A stretch of DNA of 64,000 bases from assembly GCF_036203305.1 (NCBI RefSeq), contig NZ_CP108131.1, positions 620,001 through 684,000 of the forward strand, given 5' to 3'. Of the stretch, positions 57,464 to 64,000 are shown one piece after another. The notes beneath the pieces are model-generated. The model did no database searches, was not told the DNA's origin, and worked only from the letters and a program-made list of their open reading frames with translations. Within the stretch, counting starts at the first letter, position 1. Each line of letters begins with the position of its first letter. The DNA comes from Streptomyces sp. NBC_00190. GTDB taxonomy: Bacteria > Actinomycetota > Actinomycetes > Streptomycetales > Streptomycetaceae. Made by a program: the position numbers and the translations under genes.

Positions 57464-57860
57464 GTGCGGACCCTACGGCGCGAAACCGAGCAGGTCGTCA
57501 ACGAGGTGGCCCAGGAGCTCCGCACGATGGACGACGGGGCGGCCTGGTTCTCCGCCCTCTCCCCGGCGAGCCGGCGGGAGGTACGCCGGGAGATCGCCGG
57601 CTACGCGATGCAGGCGCACATCACGGCCGCGGACGGCCGCGCGGTCGGGGGTGAAGCCCACGGCCAATCCCTCGGTGATGATCTGCATGGACCCGCCCCG
57701 CCACGGGTTCGCCGACCTCCCCGCCGACGAGCACGCGAAGGCCTTCCGTGTGCTCGTCTCCGTGTTCGCCGTCGCCGACACCCGCCGCAGGGAGACCTAC
57801 TGCAAGGGCACCTGCGGACACGCATGGCACAACCTGCCTGCGGCAGCCGAGGAGCAGTAG
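57464..57860 (+). pseudogene. Frameshifted DUF5958-like gene
   Basis: Two frames joined at a G5 tract (57647-57651) make one plausible protein of about 131 residues. The first frame gives VVNEVAQELRTMDDGAAWFS through YAMQAHITAADGRAVG; the second continues VKPTANPSVMICMDPP, LPADEHAKAFRVLVSVFAVA, DTRRRETYCKGTCGHAWHNL. Order and spacing fit the DUF5958-type Streptomyces family as I remember it (VAQ-LRPMDDG-AWF, then GLRPTHTPAVLI, KAFRLLVALL, RRRE-CxxGCxHxWH). Removing one G restores a single frame. It may be a genuine pseudogene, a sequencing error in a homopolymer, or rarely a slippery site. The GTG start lies 4 nt after the acetyltransferase stop. Confidence 0.65.
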
Positions 57861-57963
57861 CAGCGGCTGCCCGGGGCGTGCCAAGCGCGGTGGGGGCTCC
57901 CGGCACCTGGGCCTGCTGGTGGCGGGCCGGGGCGCCCGGCCGCAGCCGCCCTCCGTACGAGCG

Positions 57964-58635
57964 CTACCGGGGCGCCGCGGACTCCGCGCTGTCGCCCGCG
58001 ACCCGGCGCCGGACCTGGTCCTCCTGGGCGAGACGCCGCAGCAGCTCGAACACCGGGGCGCAGATCGCGAAGACGATGACCGCCCGCTCGGCCAGAGCCA
58101 CCGGGTCGTCGAGGCCGGCCGCGCGCTCCAGGTCCAGCCGGGCCACCGACTCGGCCAGCCTCGCGTAGGCGGCGAGCTCGCCCGGGGCGTACTGCGCGTC
58201 CAGCCGCCGCAGCTCCTTCAGCGCCGCCGTCAACCCCTTCACGTGCGGGGACGCGCCAGGCGCCTGCCAGTCCAGCGCCGCGAGCAGCTCCGCCACCTCG
58301 GCCCCGGCGGTCGCTTCGGCCTCGGCTTCCTGCTCGTGACCTGCCGCGCGCTGGGCCGCCACCGGCACCGGGAGGGCGTAGCTGACCGCTCCGAGGGCGC
58401 CCTCGGAGGTGCGGGCCTGGTCCACGGCCCCGAGCACCTCACGGGTGGCGGCGATGGACAGGCCGCCGAGCGTGGTCAGCGCCTTGATCAGCCTCAGCCG
58501 CTGCGCGTGCTCCTCCCCGTACTCGGCCAGGGTCGCGGCGGTCGCCCGCCCCGCGGGCAGCAGCCCCTGCCGCAGGAAGTACTTGATGCTGGCGACCGGC
58601 ACGCCGGTCCGCCGGCTGAGCTCCGAGATCTTCAT
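57964..58635 (-). CDS. MerR-family regulator of the DUF3533 gene
   Basis: 223-residue MerR-type protein. The N-terminal winged helix (residues 1-70) reads MKISELSRRTGVPVASIKYF, LRQGLLPAGRATAATLAEYG, EEHAQRLRLIKALTTLGGLS. The C-terminal part is helix-rich, with an Ala/Glu-rich segment, and has no metal-binding cysteines. That is compatible with drug binding (TipAL/BmrR-like logic). It diverges from a membrane-protein gene across 132 nt containing TATCCAG/CTGGATA sites. By analogy it activates the transporter-like gene on binding its effector. Confidence 0.87.
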   Translation of the reverse strand: MKISELSRRTGVPVASIKYFLRQGLLPAGRATAATLAEYGEEHAQRLRLIKALTTLGGLSIAATREVLGAVDQARTSEGALGAVSYALPVPVAAQRAAGHEQEAEAEATAGAEVAELLAALDWQAPGASPHVKGLTAALKELRRLDAQYAPGELAAYARLAESVARLDLERAAGLDDPVALAERAVIVFAICAPVFELLRRLAQEDQVRRRVAGDSAESAAPR

Positions 58636-58706
58636 ACGGCTTCCCTGGTGGTCACGCGTCCGGTATCCGTCATCGGCGATTGGACACCACAACAAGATAC
58701 TGCCAC

Positions 58707-58737
58707 TATCCAGTAGCTGGATACCTTAAGTATCCAG
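58707..58737. promoter_or_regulatory. MerR operator with three TATCCAG half-sites
   Basis: TATCCAG (58707-58713), TAG, CTGGATA (58717-58723) is a perfect 7-bp dyad, and a third TATCCAG copy lies at 58731-58737. It is in the divergent region 30-60 nt before the membrane-protein start and 72 nt before the MerR start. Confidence 0.72.
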
Positions 58738-58767
58738 CTTAGGAACTGCAGCCGCACCGGAGAATCG

Positions 58768-60123
58768 ATGCCTCACCACACGCCCCCCTCCGTGCTCCGC
58801 CGACCCCAGCTGTGGATCGGAACGGGACTCATCGCAGCAGTGGTCTCGATGCTGTTCGCCCTGCTCTACGTCGGCGGCAACGTCAACCCCAGGGGCAACC
58901 TGCGTGACCTGCCGGTGGCCCTGGTCAACGCCGACAGCGGCGCCGACGCGGGCGGACGCCGCGTCAACCTGGGCGAGCAGGTCGTCTCGGGGATCCAGAA
59001 GGCCGCCAAGGGCGACAAGAGCATCGACTGGCAGGTCGTGAGCCGCAAGGAGGCCGACAAGCGGCTGGGCAGCGGCAAGGTCTTCGGCGCCCTCGTCATA
59101 CCCGAGGACTTCTCCGCCACGGTGACCGGCCTCACCGCCCCGCAGCCCGCAGCCCAGGGCAAGGCCGCACCGCCGACCCTGACCGTGCTGACCAACCAGG
59201 CCGCCGGCAGCATCGGCTCCTCGATGTCCTCCCAGGCCGCCCAGAAGGCCGCCCACGCCGCTTCCGCCCAACTCGGCCAGGAACTCCTCAAGCAGGCCGG
59301 AGCCCAGAAGACCCCGCTCCCGACGGCCGCCCAGCTCAAGCTGGCCGACCCGGTGACCGTGACCGTCGCCGACGGCCACCCCGTCGGCCCCCGCAGCGCC
59401 ATGGGTCTGAGCGCCTTCTACTACGCACTGGTCCTGGTCGTCTGCGGCATGCTCGGCGCCAATGTGGTCAACTCCCAGGTCGACACCGCGCTCGGCTACC
59501 TGCACACCGATTTCGGCCCCATCCGCAAGCGCGAACCCGTCCAGCACACCAGCCGTGTCCGCACCCTGGCCATCGGCATGGCGCTCATGCTCGGCCTGTC
59601 ACTGGTCATGGGCACCCTGGTCGAGGTGGCCACCGTCGGCATCCTCGACATGGACGCCTCCCACCTCGGCCTGCTGTGGGTCTACTCGGTCGCCACCATC
59701 GCGGTCGTGGGCATCGGCAGCCTCGCCCTGTTCGCCGCCTTCGGCACCCCCGGCATGCTGCTGGCCACCATCGTCTTCGTCGCGATGGCCGTACCCTCCT
59801 CCGGCGCCACCGTGCCCGTCCAGGCGCTGCCCGGCTTCTTCCGCGCCCTCGCCGAGTTCGAGCCGCTGCGCCAGATCACCGAGGGGCTGCGCTCGCTGCT
59901 CTACTACGGAGCCCAGGCCGACGCGGGCCTCACCCGGGCGTGGGCCTCCATGGGGGTCGCCCTTGTCGCCGCGCTGGTCTTCGGCTTCACCGTCACCCGC
60001 CTCTACGACCGCAGGGGGCTGCACCGCATCCCCCGCCCTGATGCCGAAACCGGGGCAGCGGTCCCCGCCGAGACCCCTGAGCCCCCGAAGTCCCCCAAGG
60101 ACGCGGCGCCCGCAACGACTTGA
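58768..60123 (+). CDS. DUF3533/ABC-2-type (YhgE/Pip-like) membrane protein
   Basis: 451-residue membrane protein: one N-terminal helix (LWIGTGLIAAVVSMLFALLY), a 180-residue extracellular domain (LPVALVNADSG, VVSRKEADKRLGSGKVFGAL, VIPEDFSATVTGL), and five C-terminal helices (LSAFYYALVLVVCGMLGANV, LAIGMALMLGLSLVMGTLVE, LWVYSVATIAVVGIGSLALF, MLLATIVFVAMAVPSSGATV, SMGVALVAALVFGFTVTRLY). This topology is that of DUF3533/Pip proteins, related to ABC-2 permeases, with possible roles in drug efflux or cell-envelope transport. The Shine-Dalgarno is GGAGA at 6 nt. The tail is Pro-rich. Expected to be induced through the divergent MerR protein. Confidence 0.87.
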   Translation: MPHHTPPSVLRRPQLWIGTGLIAAVVSMLFALLYVGGNVNPRGNLRDLPVALVNADSGADAGGRRVNLGEQVVSGIQKAAKGDKSIDWQVVSRKEADKRLGSGKVFGALVIPEDFSATVTGLTAPQPAAQGKAAPPTLTVLTNQAAGSIGSSMSSQAAQKAAHAASAQLGQELLKQAGAQKTPLPTAAQLKLADPVTVTVADGHPVGPRSAMGLSAFYYALVLVVCGMLGANVVNSQVDTALGYLHTDFGPIRKREPVQHTSRVRTLAIGMALMLGLSLVMGTLVEVATVGILDMDASHLGLLWVYSVATIAVVGIGSLALFAAFGTPGMLLATIVFVAMAVPSSGATVPVQALPGFFRALAEFEPLRQITEGLRSLLYYGAQADAGLTRAWASMGVALVAALVFGFTVTRLYDRRGLHRIPRPDAETGAAVPAETPEPPKSPKDAAPATT

Positions 60124-60195
60124 GCAGGGCGCGGACCTGCCCCCCATGTAGCCTGATCATGACTTTTATGAACAAGTTCAGGAATTGGGGGGCCG

Positions 60196-61914
60196 GTGTA
60201 CCGTCACCGCGTCATGATCTCCGCCGCCGTCGTCGCGGCAGCCGTCCCCTTCGTACCCGCCACGGCGCAGGCAGCGGGTCCGCCCACCGGACCCGGCCGG
60301 GCCGCGACCGTCACTTCCCCGGCGCCCGGGGCCGGTTCGGCGAAGGCCGCCGCTGCACACGACGCGTCCACGCAGGAGGCGGCCGAGGAGGCCGCCGCGA
60401 AGGACGCTGCCGCGAAGGTGGCCAAGGCCAAGGCGGGGGCGCCGAGGGCAACGGCCGAGTCCGGCGCGCCGGCGGGCACGCAGCACAGCGAGTACTTCGA
60501 AGTGGGGATGGGTACGGGCACGTACTACGCCCACACCGTGGGTCTGGCGACCTCCGTCAGCACAGACCTGGCCAACAGCTTCGTCCGGTTCGATGTCGAC
60601 TGGGGTGACGGCACCACCGACCAGGACTTCGGCAAAGCCGCCGAGTTCACGCACTTCAGGCACAAGTACGCCGAGGTCGGCGCCCACAAGATCACGATTA
60701 CGGCGACCGACGTGTTCACCAAGGTGACCTCCACCACCACCAAGGACGTCGTCGTGGACGGCTCCGAGTTCACCCCGCACGCGCCCACCCGGCTGCTCGA
60801 CACCCGGGACGGCACCGGCACCGGCAGCTCGGCCGGCCGCCCCATCGCCCCGTACGCCACGACCCGGGTGAAGGTCACTGGCAACGGCGGCATCCCGGCG
60901 GGCGTGACCGCCGTGGCCCTGAACCTCACCGCCACCAACACCTCGGCGGGCGGGCACATCATCGCGTACGCCTCCGGCAAGGAGCAGCCGACCACCTCGA
61001 ACGTCAACTTCGCGGCGGGCCAGACCGTGCCGAACCTGGCGATCGTGCCGGTCGGCGAGGACGGGTACGTCGAGCTGGCCAACCGCAGTGTCGGCTCGGT
61101 GGACCTGATCGCCGACGTGACGGGCTACTTCACCCGCTCCGCCGCCAGCGGATACACCTCCGTCAAGCCGTCCCGGCTCGTCGACACCCGGGAGGGACTG
61201 GGTACGGCCAAGGGCCAGGCCGCCGCTCAGAGCACGTTCGACGTCCGGATCGCCGGTCAGGGCGGGCTGCCGGCCAACGGCGTCACGGCCGTGGCCCTCA
61301 ACGTCACGGTGACCGAACCGAAGAGCGCCGGCCACCTGACCGTGTTCCCGAGCGGCCAGCAGGCGCCGTCCACGTCGAGCGTGAACTTCACCGCCGGGCA
61401 GACGGTCGCCAACGCGGTGATCGTGCCGGTCGGACCGGACGGCAGGATCAACATCCGCAACGGCGCCTGGAGCCCGACCGACGTGATCGTGGATGTCACC
61501 GGCTACTACAGCGCCGACGGCAAGGCCGCCTACCTGCCGGTGGAGCCCAGGCGCATGCACGACTCGCGGACCTCCAGCTTCCCGCTCGACGGCCAGGCGT
61601 ACCACTACGAAACCCTGTGGACGCACGGCATGGATCTCGAGGCCCTCGTCCTGAACACGACGGTGACCAACCCGCAGGGCAGCGGGCACCTCTCGGTCGC
61701 TCCGGACCCGAACACCCTGGACGACTACATCGCCGGCAAGGCGGTCCAGCCGACGCCGCCGGACTCGTCCGTCCTGAACTGGACGAAGGACGCGACCGTC
61801 GCGAACCTGGTGCAGGCGAGCACCGGCAGCACCGATGTCGTCGACTTCTGGAACCGGGGCTGGCAGCCGACCGACCTGATCGTCGACCTGATGGGCATGT
61901 ACGACAAGAACTGA
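60196..61914 (+). CDS. Secreted PKD-domain protein with three beta repeats
   Basis: 572-residue exported protein. The signal peptide (MISAAVVAAAVPFVPATAQA after a short start) is followed by an Ala/Glu-rich linker. Then comes a PKD-like domain (about 100-190, FVRFDVDWGDGTTDQDFG...FRHKYAEVGAHKITITAT) and three ~125-residue repeats. Each repeat has PxRLxDTR, GVTAVALNxT, GHLTxxPSG, SxVNFxAGQTVxNxxIVPVG and DVTGYY. This architecture is common in Streptomyces extracellular proteins of unknown role, probably matrix- or glycan-binding. The third repeat is divergent (LEALVLNTTVTNPQGSGHLS). A decayed relative of two repeats is present at 3.3-3.4 kb. The GTG start follows a G-rich stretch. A strong terminator follows. 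Confidence 0.85.
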   Translation: MYRHRVMISAAVVAAAVPFVPATAQAAGPPTGPGRAATVTSPAPGAGSAKAAAAHDASTQEAAEEAAAKDAAAKVAKAKAGAPRATAESGAPAGTQHSEYFEVGMGTGTYYAHTVGLATSVSTDLANSFVRFDVDWGDGTTDQDFGKAAEFTHFRHKYAEVGAHKITITATDVFTKVTSTTTKDVVVDGSEFTPHAPTRLLDTRDGTGTGSSAGRPIAPYATTRVKVTGNGGIPAGVTAVALNLTATNTSAGGHIIAYASGKEQPTTSNVNFAAGQTVPNLAIVPVGEDGYVELANRSVGSVDLIADVTGYFTRSAASGYTSVKPSRLVDTREGLGTAKGQAAAQSTFDVRIAGQGGLPANGVTAVALNVTVTEPKSAGHLTVFPSGQQAPSTSSVNFTAGQTVANAVIVPVGPDGRINIRNGAWSPTDVIVDVTGYYSADGKAAYLPVEPRRMHDSRTSSFPLDGQAYHYETLWTHGMDLEALVLNTTVTNPQGSGHLSVAPDPNTLDDYIAGKAVQPTPPDSSVLNWTKDATVANLVQASTGSTDVVDFWNRGWQPTDLIVDLMGMYDKN

Positions 61915-61956
61915 CGCCCCGTCCGCACCGTACGGCGGCGCCCGGCGCCGCGCACC

Positions 61957-61986
61957 GGCCGCCCGCCCCTCCAGGGGCGGGCGGCC
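61957..61986 (+). terminator. Hairpin terminator
   Basis: GGCCGCCCGCCCCT (61957-61970) and AGGGGCGGGCGGCC (61973-61986): perfect 14-bp inverted repeat with a 2-nt centre, 43 nt after the stop of the PKD/repeat gene. Confidence 0.82.
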
Positions 61987-62252
61987 GTCGTCCTTCTTGC
62001 GGCGGGGCAGACGTTTAATCGCTGGTGTGCGGTCCGGTGGCCCGCATAGGTTGGCATCGCGACCGCGCCCCCGATGCGCCCGGCTGCGGCTACTTCTTTC
62101 TGACAACCAAGTGACGCCGCCGCCACCTCTGATCTCGGGAGGCGCGGCCGCTTCCGCCCCGTCGGCCCCTTGGCCGGGGCCGTCCGTTCCTTTGGATCCG
62201 GGGGGATTCACTGCCTCGCTACACCCAGCGCGTCTCGAAGATCTGGTCTGAG
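61987..62252 (+). promoter_or_regulatory. Upstream region of the TROVE gene
   Basis: 266 nt containing the promoter for the Ro60-like gene. CGGTCCGGTGG occurs around 62029-62039. An open frame without ATG/GTG runs from 62211 into the gene: CTG CCT CGC... would encode PRYTQRVSK, a typical start of this family, with GGGGGGA just upstream. See findings for the start-codon question. Confidence 0.45.
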
Positions 62253-63866
62253 ATGCTCGTGGCCCCGCACGTCTCGGCGGCCGCCAGCACCCCGCCCGCA
62301 CCGCAAGTCCACCACCGGCCCGCTTGGCCGGCCCTCCGCACCTACGAAGGCGGCCCGGCCTTCGTCCGGGAGCCCCGGGAAGAGCTCTTCCTGTTGGCAG
62401 TCGGCAACTTCGTCGCCCAGAAGACCTTCTACGAGAGCGGCGCGGAGCGCGACGACCGGTACGCCCGTCTCGTGGGTGAACTCGCGGTCGAGGACCCCGT
62501 ATGGACGGCCGGCCTGCTGCGCTGGCTTCGCAGCGAGGGCACTATGCGCACGGCCTCCCTGGTGGGCGCCGCCGCGTACGTCCGGGCCCGGATCCAGGCG
62601 GGGTCGTCCAAGGGCCTGTCCACGGGCCCCTCCAACCGGTCCGTGATCGACTCGGTGCTCCAGCGCGCCGACGAGCCGGGAGAGCTGCTCGCCCACTGGA
62701 CCTCGGTGTACGGAAGGAACGTGCCGCAGCCCGTGAAGCGGGGCATCGCGGATGCCGTACGCCGGCTGTACTCCTCCCGGTCCCTGCTGAAGTACGACAC
62801 CGCGTCCAAGGACTTCCGCTTCGGTGACGTGCTCAACCTGGTGCACGCCTCCCCCGACCCGGACAAGCCCTGGCAGGGCGCGCTCTTCCGGCACGTCCTG
62901 GACCGCCGCCACCACCCGGAGCAGGCGATCGCGCCTGCCTCCGACCGTCTGCTGACCGCACACCGGGCACTGATGGAGCTGCCGAGGGACGAGCGGCGGG
63001 CCGCCGTGACGGGGCCGGGCGGCGCCGAGCGGCTGGCCGCGGCGGGCATGACCTGGGAGGCCCTGGCGGGCTGGCTCCACGGACCGATGGACGCCACCGT
63101 CTGGGAGGCCGTGATCCCCTCGATGGCGCCGATGGCGCTCCTGCGGAACCTGCGGAACTTCGACGAGGCAGGGGTCTCGGACGAGGTGGCGGCCCGGGTC
63201 GCCGCACGGATCTCGGACGCCGCCGAAGTCGCCCGGTCCCGGCAGTTCCCCTTCCGCTACCTGGCCGCCCACCGGCACGCGCCGTCCCGGCGCTGGGCAG
63301 CCCCGCTGGAACGGGCACTGAGCCACTCGCTGGCCAACGTACCGGCCTTGCCCGGCCGGACGCTGATCCTGGTGGACCGGTCCGACTCCATGTTCTGGGA
63401 CACCGTCTCCGAGCGGTCCAAGCTGACCAGGGCGGACGCGGCGGCGGTGTTCGGTGCCGCCTTGGCGACGCGCGCCGAGCAGGCGGAGCTGGTGGAGTTC
63501 GGCTGGTCCAGCGCAGCGGTGCCGTTCGCGGCGGGAGAACCGGTCCTTGAGGTGCTGAAACGGTTCCACAGCCTCGGAGGCACCCGGACCATGCAGGCGG
63601 TGCGCGCCCACTACAAGGAGCACGACCGGGTCCTGATCATCACCGACGAGCAGGCCGTCGGCCATGGCCGCGGCGGGCCGGCCGAACCGGTTCCGGCCGG
63701 GATCCCGGTCTACACCTGGAACCTGGCGGGGTATCAGCCCGCCCACGGCCCCGTGGGCCCCCACCGGCACACCTTCGGCGGCCTCACGGACGCCGCGTTC
63801 CGGATGGTCGGCCTCATCGAGGCCGGCCGTCGTGCCGCCTGGCCGTGGACTTCCGACCCGGCGTAG
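62253..63866 (+). CDS. TROVE-vWA (Ro60-like) RNA-binding protein
   Basis: 537-residue Ro60/Rsr-type protein. The N-terminal TROVE domain (about 25-350) has EELFLLAVGNFVAQKTFYES, WTAGLLRWLRSEGTMRTASL, LRWL-x-RTA RNA-channel helices, RGIADAVRRLYSSRSLLKYD and SKDFRFGDVLNLVH. The C-terminal von Willebrand A domain has the MIDAS DRSDS in TLILVDRSDSMFWDT and a second Asp in LIITDEQAVG. Bacterial Ro proteins bind small Y RNAs and help RNA repair or decay, often with stress. The ATG at 62253 lacks a good Shine-Dalgarno and family members usually begin earlier; a CTG start at 62211 (14 extra residues PRYTQRVSKIWSE) is possible. A hairpin-rich sequence lies just downstream (63882-63970). Confidence 0.88.
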   Translation: MLVAPHVSAAASTPPAPQVHHRPAWPALRTYEGGPAFVREPREELFLLAVGNFVAQKTFYESGAERDDRYARLVGELAVEDPVWTAGLLRWLRSEGTMRTASLVGAAAYVRARIQAGSSKGLSTGPSNRSVIDSVLQRADEPGELLAHWTSVYGRNVPQPVKRGIADAVRRLYSSRSLLKYDTASKDFRFGDVLNLVHASPDPDKPWQGALFRHVLDRRHHPEQAIAPASDRLLTAHRALMELPRDERRAAVTGPGGAERLAAAGMTWEALAGWLHGPMDATVWEAVIPSMAPMALLRNLRNFDEAGVSDEVAARVAARISDAAEVARSRQFPFRYLAAHRHAPSRRWAAPLERALSHSLANVPALPGRTLILVDRSDSMFWDTVSERSKLTRADAAAVFGAALATRAEQAELVEFGWSSAAVPFAAGEPVLEVLKRFHSLGGTRTMQAVRAHYKEHDRVLIITDEQAVGHGRGGPAEPVPAGIPVYTWNLAGYQPAHGPVGPHRHTFGGLTDAAFRMVGLIEAGRRAAWPWTSDPA

Positions 63867-63881
63867 CGATCTCCGCAGGAA

Positions 63882-63970
63882 CCGTTGGTCCAGATGAGCC
63901 ACTTCGCCAGTCCTCAGGAAGAAGGTGTTCCGTCGTTCGGGGGGATCCCCCGATTCCCCCCGAACAACGG
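63882..63970 (+). ncRNA. Structured sequence downstream of the TROVE gene, candidate Y-like RNA or terminator
   Basis: GTTCGGGGGG (63935-63944) pairs perfectly with CCCCCCGAAC (63956-63965), 11-nt loop. An outer stem CCGTTG (63882-63887)/CAACGG (63965-63970) can close an ~90-nt unit, sharing one base with the inner stem. The 5' strand contains GTTGGTCCAGA, loosely like the GGUCCGA Ro-binding site of Y RNAs. The simpler reading is a terminator. No promoter assigned. Confidence 0.35.
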
Positions 63971-64000
63971 CCCATCGAAGAGGCCTGATGCTGCGACAGC

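Noticed and set aside
1..64000. CRISPR arrays, insertion sequences, tRNA or rRNA genes
   Set aside because: No regularly spaced repeats, transposase-like frames, terminal inverted repeats or tRNA cloverleaf sequences were noticed in reading the window.

Overview
The window is high-GC actinobacterial DNA and almost certainly comes from a Streptomyces chromosome. The signs are strong G/C third-position codon bias, frequent GTG and TTG starts, a SARP regulator, a complete cvnA-E conservon, an AfsR/Sfp-type edge of a biosynthetic cluster, rare TTA (bldA) codons, and many secreted hydrolases. I see no rRNA, tRNA, insertion sequence, prophage or CRISPR array. The content is accessory (regulators, secreted enzymes, specialised metabolism) rather than core housekeeping.

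Layout. 0-3.5 kb: the edge of an antibiotic-type cluster, with a truncated FAD monooxygenase, a SARP activator, a phosphopantetheinyl transferase, a small conserved protein and a decayed repeat-protein remnant. 3.5-6.5 kb: a secreted SLT-domain protein with a long leader and three housekeeping-like hypotheticals. 6.8-10 kb: a LodA/LodB-type pair, a cysteine tryptophylquinone oxidase with its flavoprotein maturase. 10-15 kb: secreted serine hydrolase, phospholipase D and a large secreted protein. 15-20 kb: a TetR regulator followed by two convergent operons. One encodes a propeptide-like protein and an M14 carboxypeptidase; the other encodes a two-TM protein, a duplicated OB-like protein and a BNR beta-propeller. 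The same spaced dyad, GTACAC-N10-CATGTAC, lies upstream of both operons. 20-26.8 kb: orphan Imm49 immunity protein, tandem-MerR regulator with erythromycin-esterase-like protein, Tat-exported multicopper oxidase, VOC protein.

27-33.3 kb: a translationally coupled prenyl-diphosphate C-methyltransferase and class I terpene synthase face a conservon. The methyltransferase carries an early TTA codon. The conservon P450 (CvnE) has EQVLW in place of the K-helix ExxR, as in CYP157 enzymes. 34-42 kb: STAS-like and ABM-like small proteins, a two-gene hypothetical operon with a beta-propeller, an ABC exporter, and an ArsR/MFS divergon with a 13-bp inverted-repeat operator. 42-47 kb: beta-trefoil secreted protein, TTA-containing AraC regulator, and a tightly coupled three-gene operon. 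That operon encodes a response regulator fused to a thioredoxin-reductase-like flavoprotein that lacks its CxxC, a cyclic-nucleotide-domain histidine kinase, and a UBP zinc finger. 47-55 kb: Tat-exported phospholipase C and a 1548-residue HEAT-repeat protein. 55-64 kb: MBL/CGNR divergon, a frameshifted DUF5958-like gene, MerR/DUF3533 divergon, a secreted PKD-plus-repeat protein whose repeats match the remnant at 3.3 kb, and a Ro60-like TROVE/vWA protein with a structured sequence just downstream.

Most divergent regulator/target pairs have an inverted repeat between them (22.8, 40.6, 56.2, 58.7 kb), so several local circuits can be proposed directly. The two best candidates for undescribed systems are the convergent M14/beta-propeller module and the flavoprotein-response regulator/CNB-kinase/UBP operon. 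Function calls rest on motifs and family memory only; no database search was run.
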